DNA of 64,000 nucleotides, from positions 62,001 through 126,000 of the forward strand of contig NZ_LMEC01000026.1 of NCBI RefSeq assembly GCF_001425265.1, read 5' to 3'. Each line of letters begins with the position of its first letter. The first letter of the stretch is position 1. The notes under the pieces are model-generated. The model saw only the letters and a list, made by a program, of their open reading frames with translations. It did not search any database and was not told the origin of the DNA. Positions 55,057 through 63,853 of the stretch are shown one piece after another. This DNA comes from Massilia sp. Root418. GTDB taxonomy: Bacteria > Pseudomonadota > Gammaproteobacteria > Burkholderiales > Burkholderiaceae_D. The position numbers and the translations under genes are program-made.

Positions 55057-55944
55057 ATGGCAAACCTCGGATTCATCGGACTGGGCATCATGGGTGCCCC
55101 TATGGCCGGCCACCTGCAAGCCGGCGGCCACAAGCTCTACCTGCACGACATCAAAAACCCGCCGGCCAACCTGATCGACGGCGGCGCCACCGTGTGCACC
55201 TCGGCCGCCGAAGTGGCCAAGCGCGCCGACATCATCTTCCTGATGGTGCCGGACACCCCGCACGTGGAGGAAGCGCTGTTTGCCGAAAACGGCGTGGCAG
55301 CAGGCCTCACGGCCGGCAAGATCGTGGTCGACATGAGCTCCATCTCGCCCATCGCCACCAAGGAATTCGCCAAGAAAATCAACAAGAAAAGCTGCGCCTA
55401 CCTGGACGCGCCGGTGTCCGGCGGCGAAGTGGGCGCCAAGGCGGCCTCGCTGACCATCATGGTGGGCGGCCCGGCCGAAGCGTTCGACACCGTCAAGCCG
55501 CTGTTCGACCTGATGGGCAAGAACATCACCCTGGTCGGCGGCAACGGCGACGGCCAGACCACCAAGGTGGCCAACCAGATCATCGTGGCGCTGAACATCC
55601 AGGCCGTGGCCGAAGCGCTGCTGTTCGCCTCCAAGGCCGGGGCCGACCCGGCCAAGGTGCGCGAAGCGCTGATGGGCGGCTTCGCCTCCTCGCGCATCCT
55701 GGAAGTGCACGGCGAGCGCATGGTCAAGCGCGCGTTCAATCCGGGCTTCCGCATCCAGCTGCACCAGAAAGACCTGAACCTGGCCCTGCAAGGCGCCAAG
55801 CAGCTGGGCGTATCGCTGCCCAACACCGCCAACACCCAGGAACTGATGAACGCCTGCGCCGCCAACGGCCTGTCGGGCCTGGACCACTCTGCGCTGTGCC
55901 AGGCCATCGAGCTGATGTCCAACCATAAGATCGCGCAGGGTTGA
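55057..55944 (+). CDS. glxR: tartronate semialdehyde reductase
   Basis: 295 residues with CTAGGAGA upstream. NAD(P) motif GFIGLGIMGAPMAGHL, substrate site DAPVSGGEVGAKAASLTIMVGG and catalytic Lys in TTKVANQIIVALNIQ are the beta-hydroxyacid dehydrogenase signatures. It reduces tartronate semialdehyde to glycerate, serving both the glyoxylate route and possibly glucarate breakdown. A REP-like element separates it from the kinase gene. Confidence 0.96.
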   Translation: MANLGFIGLGIMGAPMAGHLQAGGHKLYLHDIKNPPANLIDGGATVCTSAAEVAKRADIIFLMVPDTPHVEEALFAENGVAAGLTAGKIVVDMSSISPIATKEFAKKINKKSCAYLDAPVSGGEVGAKAASLTIMVGGPAEAFDTVKPLFDLMGKNITLVGGNGDGQTTKVANQIIVALNIQAVAEALLFASKAGADPAKVREALMGGFASSRILEVHGERMVKRAFNPGFRIQLHQKDLNLALQGAKQLGVSLPNTANTQELMNACAANGLSGLDHSALCQAIELMSNHKIAQG

Positions 55945-55950
55945 TGCAAT

Positions 55951-56032
55951 GGCGGGTTACGGCCTGCGGCCTAACCCGCCCTACCAGACCGACATACTGT
56001 AGGGCGGGTTAGCGCACAGCGCGTAACCCGCC
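55951..56032. repeat. REP-like paired hairpins (family copy 4)
   Basis: GGCGGGTTACGGCCTGCGGC then CTAACCCGCCCTAC, and after 16 bases the mirrored GTAGGGCGGGTTAGCG with CGTAACCCGCC. It lies between glxR and the glycerate kinase gene. Confidence 0.87.
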
Positions 56033-56075
56033 AGCTCCGCCCGAAACAGAATCAACGAAGAAAGAAGCCCCCATC

Positions 56076-57344
56076 ATGTCCGTTCCAGACCCTCGCCAGT
56101 TCTTGCTCGACCTGTACAACGCCGCCGTCAGCGCCGTCCACCCGCGCACGCTGCTGTCGGAATTCCTGCCGCAGCCCCCCGTCAACGGCAAAACCCTCGT
56201 CATCGGCGCAGGCAAAGGCGCGGCGGCGATGGCCGAAGCGGTGGAGCGCAACTGGAACGGCCCCTTGTCCGGCCTGGTGGTCACCCGCTACGGCCACGGC
56301 GCCAGGACCGAACAGATCGAAGTGGTCGAAGCCTCCCACCCCGTGCCCGACGAAGCCGGCCAGAAGGCCGCCGCGCGCATGCTCGACATGGTCCAGGGCC
56401 TCACCGAAAACGACCTGGTGCTGTGCCTGATCTCCGGCGGCGGTTCCGCCTTGCTCGCCCTGCCCGCCGAAGGCATCACACTGGCCGAGAAACAAGCCCT
56501 CAACAAAGCCCTGCTGCGCAGCGGCGCCACCATCGGCGAAATGAACTGCGTGCGCAAGCACCTGTCCGCCATCAAGGGCGGCCGCCTGGCGCTGGCCTGC
56601 GGCAAGGCGCGCGTGGTCACCCTGCTGATCTCCGACGTGCCGGGCGACGACCCGCGCGTGATCGCCAGCGGTCCCACGCTGCAGGACGCCACCACCAGCA
56701 CCGAAGCCCTCGCCATCCTGCGCAAGTACAAGATCGACATCCCGCAAAGCGTGCATGCCCACCTGGAATCGCCCGCCAGCGAAACGCCGAAACCGGGCGA
56801 CCCGCGCTTCGAACGCAACAGCCACTACGTGATCGCCACCGCGCAGGACGCGCTGGAAGCGGCCGCCGACAAGGCGCGCGACGCCGGCATCACCCCCTAC
56901 ATCCTGTCCGACGGCATCGAAGGCGAAGCGCGCGACATCGGCCTGATGCACGCCGCGCTGGCGCGCCAGGTGATTGCGCGCGGCCAGCCCTTCCAGCGGC
57001 CCTGCGTCATCCTGTCCGGCGGCGAAACCACCGTCACCGTGCGCGGCAACGGCCGCGGCGGGCGCAACGTGGAGTTCCTGCTCAGCCTCGCGCTGGCACT
57101 GGAAGCGGCGCCCGGCGTGCACGCCATCGCCTGCGACACCGACGGCATCGACGGCTCCGAAGACAACGCCGGCGCGCTGTACGCCCCGGGCACGCTGGCG
57201 CGCGCCGAAGCCATGGGCGTGAGCGGCAAGGCCCTGCTGGCCAACAACGACGCCTACAGCTTCTTCAGCGCGCTGGACGACCTGGTGGTGAGCGGCCCGA
57301 CGCGCACCAACGTGAACGACTTCCGCGCCATCCTCATTCTGTAG
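56076..57344 (+). CDS. glycerate 2-kinase (DUF4147/MOFRL type)
   Basis: 422 residues. The N-terminal DUF4147 domain has VIGAGKGAAAMAEAVE, VVEASHPVPDEAG and CLISGGGSALLALP; the C-terminal MOFRL domain has LSGGETTVTV and GRGGRNVEFLLSLAL with DGIDGSEDNAGA. These enzymes phosphorylate D-glycerate, usually at C2, giving 2-phosphoglycerate. It feeds the pyk product next door. Also called TtuD in tartrate degradation. Confidence 0.95.
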   Translation: MSVPDPRQFLLDLYNAAVSAVHPRTLLSEFLPQPPVNGKTLVIGAGKGAAAMAEAVERNWNGPLSGLVVTRYGHGARTEQIEVVEASHPVPDEAGQKAAARMLDMVQGLTENDLVLCLISGGGSALLALPAEGITLAEKQALNKALLRSGATIGEMNCVRKHLSAIKGGRLALACGKARVVTLLISDVPGDDPRVIASGPTLQDATTSTEALAILRKYKIDIPQSVHAHLESPASETPKPGDPRFERNSHYVIATAQDALEAAADKARDAGITPYILSDGIEGEARDIGLMHAALARQVIARGQPFQRPCVILSGGETTVTVRGNGRGGRNVEFLLSLALALEAAPGVHAIACDTDGIDGSEDNAGALYAPGTLARAEAMGVSGKALLANNDAYSFFSALDDLVVSGPTRTNVNDFRAILIL

Positions 57345-57368
57345 TACCCACAATAAAAGAGACCAACC

Positions 57369-58790
57369 ATGCGCCGTGAACGCAAAGCCAAAATAGTGGC
57401 CACCCTGGGCCCAGCCAGCTCCGAACGCAGCACCATCAAGGCGCTGTTCGAAGCCGGTGCGGACGTATTCCGCTTCAACTTCAGCCACGGCAGCCACGCC
57501 GACCACCAGCGCCGCCACGGCATCGTGCGCGACATCGAACAGGAACTGGGCCGGCCGATCGCCATCCTGGCCGACCTGCAAGGCCCCAAGCTGCGCATTG
57601 GCCAGTTCAGCGGCGGCAAGGTGAACGTACAGGCCGGCGCCGAATTCGTGCTCGACCAGAACCCGGACCAGGGCGACGCCACGCGCGTATGCCTGCCGCA
57701 TCCCGAACTGTTCGCCGCCGTCACCGCCGGCCAGTCGCTGCTGCTCGACGACGGCAAGATCCGCCTGGAAGTGCTGGCCAGCGACGCCACGGCCATCCGC
57801 ACCCGCGTGGTCAACAGCGGCGTGCTGTCCGACCGCAAGGGCGTGAACGTCCCGGACGCCGTGCTGCCGATCCCCGCGCTGACCGTCAAGGACAGGCAGG
57901 ACCTGGAATTCGCGCTCGAACTGGGCGTGGACTGGATCGCGCTGTCCTTCGTGCAGCGCCCGGAAGACGTGAAGGAAGCGCAAGCCATCGTCAACGGCCG
58001 CGCCGGCGTGCTGTCCAAGCTGGAAAAGCCGGCCGCGCTGGACCGGCTGGAAGAAATCGTCGTCGCCTCGGACGCGGTGATGGTGGCGCGCGGCGACCTG
58101 GGCGTGGAACTGCCGCCCGAGCGCGTGCCCGGCGTGCAAAAGCGCATCGTGCGCATGTGCCGCAAGCACGGCAAGCCGGTGGTGGTGGCCACGCAGATGC
58201 TCGAATCCATGGTCAGCGCCCCCGTGCCCACGCGCGCCGAAGCGTCCGACGTAGCCAACGCCGTGTATGAAGGCGCGGACGCGGTAATGCTGTCGGCCGA
58301 ATCGGCCAGCGGCGCCTATCCGGTGCAGGCGGTCGCCATCATGAACCGCATCATCTGCGAAGTCGAGCGCGATCCCTACTACCAGGCCCTGATCGACGCC
58401 CAGCACGAAGCGCCGCTGGCCACCAAGGGCGACGCCATCTGCGCCGCGCTGCGCGACGTGACCCAGATCATGGGCGCGGTCGCCACGGTCACCTACACCA
58501 CGTCCGGCCACAGCAGCCTGCGCGCCGCACGCGAGCGGCCCGCCGCGCCCATCGTGAGCATCACCCCGAACCGCGACACGGCGCGCCGCCTGGCGCTGGC
58601 CTGGGGCGTGCACAGCACGGTCAGCGCCGACGTGCACAGCGTGGACGAAATGGTGGCCGCGGCATGCCGCACCGCGCTGCGCGAAGGCTTCGTCAAGACC
58701 GGCGACCAGATCGCCATCGCCGCCGGCACCCCGTTCGGCCAGCCCGGCACCACCAACCTGCTGCGCCTGGCTGAAATCTGGCCACAGTAA
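57369..58790 (+). CDS. pyk: pyruvate kinase
   Basis: 473 residues. RRERKAKIVATLGPASSERST, FRFNFSHGSHADH, the active-site MVARGDLGVELP and TQMLESMVSAPVPTRAEASDVANAVYEGADAVMLSAESASG are all present. It converts phosphoenolpyruvate to pyruvate with ATP formation. Position after the glycerate kinase suggests it is a dedicated paralogue for this pathway. Confidence 0.97.
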   Translation: MRRERKAKIVATLGPASSERSTIKALFEAGADVFRFNFSHGSHADHQRRHGIVRDIEQELGRPIAILADLQGPKLRIGQFSGGKVNVQAGAEFVLDQNPDQGDATRVCLPHPELFAAVTAGQSLLLDDGKIRLEVLASDATAIRTRVVNSGVLSDRKGVNVPDAVLPIPALTVKDRQDLEFALELGVDWIALSFVQRPEDVKEAQAIVNGRAGVLSKLEKPAALDRLEEIVVASDAVMVARGDLGVELPPERVPGVQKRIVRMCRKHGKPVVVATQMLESMVSAPVPTRAEASDVANAVYEGADAVMLSAESASGAYPVQAVAIMNRIICEVERDPYYQALIDAQHEAPLATKGDAICAALRDVTQIMGAVATVTYTTSGHSSLRAARERPAAPIVSITPNRDTARRLALAWGVHSTVSADVHSVDEMVAAACRTALREGFVKTGDQIAIAAGTPFGQPGTTNLLRLAEIWPQ

Positions 58791-58796
58791 GAACCT

Positions 58797-58862
58797 AAAA
58801 TGGGGTCAGGGTTAATTATTTTTGCAACTAGTTGCAAAAATAATTAACCCTGACCCCATTTT
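58797..58862. repeat. 66-bp perfect palindrome
   Basis: Perfect inverted repeat centred between 58829 and 58830 (central CTAG). Each 33-base arm contains TGGGGTCAGGGTTAATT. The GGGGTCAGxGT core resembles the non-coding repeats associated with REP-type tyrosine transposases. No transposase gene is in the window. Confidence 0.93.
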
Positions 58863-58867
58863 TCAGG

Positions 58868-58889
58868 AAAGCCGGCTTGCGCCGGCTTT
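58868..58889 (+). terminator. intrinsic terminator between pyk and guaD
   Basis: AAAGCCGGC, loop TTGC, GCCGGCTTT, then CTTTATT. It could serve both convergent genes. Confidence 0.8.
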
Positions 58890-58891
58890 CT

Positions 58892-60205
58892 TTATTCGCC
58901 GCGCTGGTGGACTTGCTTGCCTGCGGCGTAGGTGGCGCTGATGGCGCGGTCGTCGCCGAGCAGGGCCAGCGCGAACAGCAGCTCTTCCAGGCTGTTGGTG
59001 CGCGTGCTGCGGCGCTCCAGCAGCGGCGTGGCTTTCGGATCGAGCACGATGAAGTCGGCCTCGGCGCCGGCAACGAAGTTGCCGATCGTGCCTTCCAGTT
59101 GCATGCTGCGCGCGCCGCCCAGCGTGGCCAGGTAGAACATGCGCAGCGCCGGCATGTAGGTGCCGCCCATGCGCGCTACCTTGTAGGTCTCGTTCATCGT
59201 CTGCAGCATGGAGAAGGAGGTGCCGCCGCCCACGTCGGTGGCCAGCGACAGCGCGACCTTGGCCTTGTCCGCGCCGGCGAAGTCGAACAGGCCGCTGCCC
59301 AGGAACAGGTTGGAAGTGGCGCACATGGAGACGGCGGCGCCGGTGGCTGCCATGCGGGCGCGGTCTTCGTTGTCCAGCCAGATGCAGTGCGCGTACATGG
59401 AGCGCGGACGCAGCATGCCGTATTTGTCATACACGTCCAGGTAGCTGCGCGCCTTCGGGAACAGGGACTGGACCCAGGCCACTTCGTCGGTGTTCTCGGC
59501 CACGTGGGTCTGCACGAAGGTGTCCGGGTAGGCTTGCGCCAGTTCGCCCGCCAGCTGCAGCTGCGCTTCGGTAGAAGTGGGAGCGAAGCGAGGCGTGAGC
59601 GCGTACATGTTGCGGCCCTTGTTGTGCCAGCGCTTGATCAGCTCTTCGCTGTCGCGCGCGCCGCTTTCGGCGGTGTCCTGCAGGAAGTCCGGGCAGTTCC
59701 GGTCCATCATCACCTTGCCGGCGGCCATGCGCAGGTTGCGCTGCTCGCTGGCGCCGAAGAAGGCATCCACCGATTCGGGATGCACGGTGCAGTAGACCAT
59801 GGCGGTGGTGGTGCCGCAGCGCAGCAGCTCGTCCAGGAAGAAGTCAGCGACGCCGCGCGCGTGCGCCGGGTCCTTGAACTGGCGCTCGGTCGGGAAGGTG
59901 TAGGTGTCGAGCCAGGGCAGCAGGCCGGGCGCGGGCGAGGCGATCATGTCGGTCTGCGGGTAGTGGATGTGGGTATCGATGAAGCCCGGCATGATGATCT
60001 TGCCGCGGTAGTCGCGCACCTGGGTGCCCAGCGGCAGCGTGTTCTTGAGCTGGTCGTAATCGCCAGCGGCTTGCACGCGGCCGTTGTCGATGACCAGCAG
60101 GCCGTCTTCGTGCCAGTTATAGGCCTTGTCGCTGAGCGCGGGGTCGGCGGTGAAGTGCAGGATGCTGGCGCGGAAGGCCTTGAGCGTTGTCTCGTTGTTG
60201 TTCAT
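58892..60205 (-). CDS. guaD: guanine deaminase
   Basis: 437 residues of the amidohydrolase superfamily. PGFIDTHIHYPQTD supplies the HxH zinc ligands, QTHVAENTDEV and YAHCIWLDNED two further His, and ATDVGGGTSFSML the Asp. These are diagnostic for GuaD. It deaminates guanine to xanthine in purine breakdown. Confidence 0.95.
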   Translation of the reverse strand: MNNNETTLKAFRASILHFTADPALSDKAYNWHEDGLLVIDNGRVQAAGDYDQLKNTLPLGTQVRDYRGKIIMPGFIDTHIHYPQTDMIASPAPGLLPWLDTYTFPTERQFKDPAHARGVADFFLDELLRCGTTTAMVYCTVHPESVDAFFGASEQRNLRMAAGKVMMDRNCPDFLQDTAESGARDSEELIKRWHNKGRNMYALTPRFAPTSTEAQLQLAGELAQAYPDTFVQTHVAENTDEVAWVQSLFPKARSYLDVYDKYGMLRPRSMYAHCIWLDNEDRARMAATGAAVSMCATSNLFLGSGLFDFAGADKAKVALSLATDVGGGTSFSMLQTMNETYKVARMGGTYMPALRMFYLATLGGARSMQLEGTIGNFVAGAEADFIVLDPKATPLLERRSTRTNSLEELLFALALLGDDRAISATYAAGKQVHQRGE

Positions 60206-60389
60206 GATTGTGTTGATAGTTGGAGGATGGCGGCAGGGCTAGACGAACTCTGACCACATGCCATGAGAGGCTATCACCCGGTATGCGCGGATTCATATCG
60301 CCCCCGATATGGGCGCTATGCATGCGGCGCCCGCCCGCACGGCGGCGTGGCGCGGTACTGTCTCGCCTGTATTTTCGAGGAGTCCGACC

Positions 60390-61802
60390 ATGTGTGGCAT
60401 CGTCGGCGTGCTTGCGCACGCCCCTGCAAACCAAACCATCTACGATGCGCTGCTCCTGCTGCAGCATCGCGGCCAGCAGGCCGCCGGCATCGCTACCGAC
60501 AACGAGGGCGTGTTCGCCATGCACAAGGCGAACGGCCTGGTAACGGATGCCTTTCGCACCCGGAACATGCGTTCCCTGCGCGGCAACGCTGGCATCGGCC
60601 ATTGCAGCTGCGCGGCATACGGCCCTTCATGCGACGAGGAGGCGCAGCCCTTCTATGTGAACGCGCCGTTCGGCATCACGCTGGCGCACAACGGTTGGCT
60701 GAGCAATGGCGACGCCTTGCGCGCGGAGCTGTCCGTGGCGGGCCGGCGGCACATGAACACAGCGTCCGATGCGGAGGTGCTGCTCAACGTGCTGGCCCAT
60801 GAGCTGCACGCGGCCAGCAAAGGCGCCGGCTTCTCTGCCGGGGCGCTGTTCGCCGCCGTGGCGGCGCTGCAGGCGCGGGTCCGGGGTTCGTACGCGGCCG
60901 TGGCGCAGATCGCCGGCCAGGGCCTGCTCGCCTTCCGCGATCCCGAAGGCGTGCGGCCGCTGTGCATCGGCGTGCGCAGCGCGCCAAACGGCGACGAGTA
61001 CATGGCGGCCAGCGAATCGGTGGCGCTGGACGGCATGGGCTTTGGCTTGCTGCGCGACGTCGCGCCGGGCGAGGCGATTTTCATCGGCATGGCGGGTGCA
61101 CTGGCTTCGAGCCGGTTGCCGGCCGCTTTGCATGCGGCTGCGCCCCTCCCTGCCTCCCGCCCAAGCGCGTTCGAGTTCGTCAGCCTGGCAAGGCCGGACT
61201 CCATCATCGACGGCGCCTCGGTCTATGCCGCGCGCCTGAAGCTGGGCGAGCTGCTGGCCGAGCAGGTGCGCAGCGAGCTCGATACCGCCGGCATCGACGT
61301 GGTGATGCCGGTGGATGACATCGCGCGCCCCGCCGCCATCCAGCTGGCGCTCAGGCTTGGCATCGACTACCGCGAAGGCTTCATCCAGAACCGCTACCCC
61401 GGCCGCAGCTTCGACCTCCCGGCGGGCGCCGCCAGGCGCGCGGTGAGCCAGCGGCTGAACGCCATCGCGGCGGAGTTCAAAGGCAAGCGCCTGCTGCTGG
61501 TGGAAGATGCCATCGTGGACGGCGCGAGCAGCCGCGAGGTGGTGCAGCTGGCGCGCAACGCCGGCGCAAGCTACGTGGCGCTGGCCTCTACTGCGCCGCC
61601 GGTGCTGAAGCCTGACGTGTACGGCGTAGACTGGCCGGCGCGCCGCAAGCCGGCCGCCATGGGCGGCACGCGCGAGGCAATGCGCCAGACCGTGACGGCG
61701 GATGCGCTGGTTTTCCAGTCCTTGTCCGCCTTGAAGGCCGCCATCGCCAGCGTGTCCCCAGCCCTGCAACAGCTGGAGACGTCGTGCTTTGATGTGCCTT
61801 AG
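60390..61802 (+). CDS. PurF-like amidotransferase-phosphoribosyltransferase paralogue
   Basis: 470 residues from MCGIVGV with GAGGAG upstream; normal PurF is about 500. The N-terminal Ntn glutaminase is intact: Cys2, LLLQHRGQQAAGIAT, and HNGWLSN (normally HNGNLTN). The C-terminal phosphoribosyltransferase aligns along its length (YREGFIQNRYPGRSF) but the PRPP loop is LVEDAIVDGASS (Glu372 on) instead of LVDDSIVRGTTS. The Arg and Thr that grip pyrophosphate are changed. It lies between guaD and uraH. It may be a specialised or non-catalytic paralogue; the true purF is presumably elsewhere. Confidence 0.85.
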   Translation: MCGIVGVLAHAPANQTIYDALLLLQHRGQQAAGIATDNEGVFAMHKANGLVTDAFRTRNMRSLRGNAGIGHCSCAAYGPSCDEEAQPFYVNAPFGITLAHNGWLSNGDALRAELSVAGRRHMNTASDAEVLLNVLAHELHAASKGAGFSAGALFAAVAALQARVRGSYAAVAQIAGQGLLAFRDPEGVRPLCIGVRSAPNGDEYMAASESVALDGMGFGLLRDVAPGEAIFIGMAGALASSRLPAALHAAAPLPASRPSAFEFVSLARPDSIIDGASVYAARLKLGELLAEQVRSELDTAGIDVVMPVDDIARPAAIQLALRLGIDYREGFIQNRYPGRSFDLPAGAARRAVSQRLNAIAAEFKGKRLLLVEDAIVDGASSREVVQLARNAGASYVALASTAPPVLKPDVYGVDWPARRKPAAMGGTREAMRQTVTADALVFQSLSALKAAIASVSPALQQLETSCFDVP

Positions 61803-62152
61803 CTACCGCGATACGTGGAGTAGGCCCAGGGCGACACCACGATAGGCACGTGATAGTTCTGGCCCGGATCGGCGATGCCGAAGGCGATCACCACTTCATC
61901 GATGAAGCGCGGGGTCGGCATTGTCACGCCTTGCGCGGCGAAGTAGTCGCCGGCGCCGAACACCAGTTCGTACTTGCCGATCTGGACTTCGTCACCGAAC
62001 AGCAAAGGCTGTTCGCAGCGGCCGTCCTGGTTGGTGGTGTCTGCCTTTAACAACACTTTCTCGCCGCCGTCCACGCGGTACAGCTTGACCTGTACGCCTG
62101 CGCCAGGCTTGCCCTGCGTGATGTCCAAAACGTGTGTACTCAGCTTGCCCAT
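61799..62152 (-). CDS. uraH: 5-hydroxyisourate hydrolase
   Basis: 117 residues of the transthyretin-like family. LSTHVLDITQGKPG at the N-terminus, the internal RVDGG region and the C-terminal signature YRGS are present. It hydrolyses 5-hydroxyisourate from urate oxidation. It is convergent with the PurF-like gene, overlapping by 4 bases. Confidence 0.96.
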   Translation of the reverse strand: MGKLSTHVLDITQGKPGAGVQVKLYRVDGGEKVLLKADTTNQDGRCEQPLLFGDEVQIGKYELVFGAGDYFAAQGVTMPTPRFIDEVVIAFGIADPGQNYHVPIVVSPWAYSTYRGS

Positions 62153-62305
62153 AGTGTCTCGCTTTCTTTATAGGGTTAAAACAGGAACTCCTGTATGAAA
62201 ATCATATACGGCACAGTACTGGCAGATATACGCGGGCGTGGATAACAACCATGACCCCGGCGGACATAATCGGGCCTCCATTACAATAAAAGAGGGAGAC
62301 GCAAT

Positions 62306-63127
62306 ATGAACGCATTTCGAGTAGGCGCCGCCGGCGCAGTGGCCGTCCTGGCCTTCGCCACGGGCATGCAGCAAGCCAGCGCCGCCGACTGGAGCGACAC
62401 GTCGATCGGCTACCGCTATGGCACCCGCTTCGCCGAACCGTACAACACCAAGGACCTGGAAAAGCACATCCTGAACGTGACCCACGCCAGCGGCTACAAG
62501 TACGGCAGCAATTACTTCAACGTGGACTTCCTGAACTCGGATGGCGACGACGCCAACGCGCAGGAAGCCTATGTGCTGTACCGCCACACGCTGGACCTGG
62601 GCAAGGTGAGCGGCAAGAACTTCCAGTACGGCCCGGTGCGCGGCCTGGGCCTGACCGCCGGCTTTGACTGGAACACCAAGAACGACCACAGCTACGACTC
62701 CAAGAAGCACATGGTCGTCGCCGGTCCGACGCTGATGCTGGACGTGCCGGGCTTCCTGAACGTGAGCTTGCTGGCGGTCTGGGAAAGCAACCACCCGCTG
62801 GGCGTGAAAAGCCGCTACAGCTACGACACGCACGCCATGGTGAACGCATCGTGGGGTATCCCGCTGGGCAAATCGGGCTTCTCGTTCGAGGGCTACACCA
62901 ACTGGATCGGCCACAAGGGCAAGAACGAGTTCGGCGGTCCCACCGCGCCGGAAATCAACTTCGACGCGCAAGTGATGTATGACCTGAGCGGCGCCGCCGG
63001 CCTGAAGCCGAACACGCTGCGCGTGGGCCTGGAGTACCAATACTGGCGCAACAAGTTCGGCACCCCGCACAGCGTGCCGGGCGCCACGGCGAAGACCCCG
63101 ATGATCCGCGCCGAGTATCACTTCTGA
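62306..63127 (+). CDS. outer-membrane Tsx-like channel protein
   Basis: 273 residues with signal peptide (VAVLAFATGMQQASA) and a C-terminal Phe typical of beta-barrels. WSDTSIGYRYGTRFAEPYNTKDLEKHILNVTHASGYKYGSNYFNVDFLNSDG matches the nucleoside-channel (Tsx/outer envelope) group. Its location beside purine catabolic genes suggests it admits purines or nucleosides. Confidence 0.85.
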   Translation: MNAFRVGAAGAVAVLAFATGMQQASAADWSDTSIGYRYGTRFAEPYNTKDLEKHILNVTHASGYKYGSNYFNVDFLNSDGDDANAQEAYVLYRHTLDLGKVSGKNFQYGPVRGLGLTAGFDWNTKNDHSYDSKKHMVVAGPTLMLDVPGFLNVSLLAVWESNHPLGVKSRYSYDTHAMVNASWGIPLGKSGFSFEGYTNWIGHKGKNEFGGPTAPEINFDAQVMYDLSGAAGLKPNTLRVGLEYQYWRNKFGTPHSVPGATAKTPMIRAEYHF

Positions 63128-63145
63128 CCTTGTCCGCAACAATCC

Positions 63146-63167
63146 AGCCGGCCCTGCGGGGCCGGCT
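63146..63167 (+). terminator. candidate terminator after the Tsx-like gene
   Basis: AGCCGGCCC, loop TGCG, GGGCCGGCT, with only a weak T-tail. Confidence 0.5.
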
Positions 63168-63247
63168 TGGCCAACGGCACCGCCAGGGCTGGACTACCTC
63201 CGCACGCTTGGTTATATTGCTCTTACCGAAAGTCACCGAGAGCCGCC

Positions 63248-63853
63248 ATGCCCACCCTGGACCCGCGCATAGACGCCTATATCGCCAAATCCCCTGAATT
63301 CGCGCAGCCCATCCTGGAGCATTTGCGCGCCATCGTGCATGCGGCTTGCCCGGATGTGGATGAGACCATGAAGTGGAGCTTCCCGCATTTCCAGTACAAC
63401 GGCATGTTGTGCAGCATGGCGTCGTTCAAGGGGCACTGCACTTTCGGCTTCTGGAAGGCCGAGCTGCTGATCGCGGCGGCGGACACGAAGACAAAGGAGG
63501 CCATGGGGCAGTTCGGCCGGATCACGTCCATCAAGGACCTGCCGCCGAAAAAGACGCTGGAGTCCTACATCAGGAAGGCGATGAAGCTGAACGACGAGGG
63601 CGTAAAGGCCCCGGCGCGCGCCAGGCCTGCCGTGCCGCGCGAGCTGGCGGTGCCGGACTATCTGACAGCAGCGCTGGCGCAGCGCCAGCCTGCGCTCGAC
63701 CATTTCAACGCCTTCACCACCAGCAAGAAGCGCGACTACGTGGAGTGGATGGAGGAAGCCAAGACCGAAGCGACACGCCTGCGCCGCCTGGAACAGGCGG
63801 TAGAATGGATCGCCGAAGGCAAGTCCCGCAACTGGAAATACGAGAAATGCTGA
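63248..63853 (+). CDS. DUF1801 / YdeI-OmpD-associated family protein
   Basis: 201 residues from MPTLDPRIDAYIAKSPEFAQPILEHLR. DETMKWSFPHFQYNGMLCSMASFKGHCTFGFW is the conserved DUF1801 core, and the C-terminal LDHFNAFTTSKKRDYVEWMEEAKTEATRLRRLEQAVEWIAEGKSRNWKY is the YdeI-like helical tail. Function unknown; members respond to stress or peptides. Confidence 0.9.
   Translation: MPTLDPRIDAYIAKSPEFAQPILEHLRAIVHAACPDVDETMKWSFPHFQYNGMLCSMASFKGHCTFGFWKAELLIAAADTKTKEAMGQFGRITSIKDLPPKKTLESYIRKAMKLNDEGVKAPARARPAVPRELAVPDYLTAALAQRQPALDHFNAFTTSKKRDYVEWMEEAKTEATRLRRLEQAVEWIAEGKSRNWKYEKC

Noticed and set aside
56052-58637. 861-codon open frame antisense to the glycerate kinase and pyk genes
   Set aside because: It spans two confident genes and their gap in the opposite direction and shows no domain.
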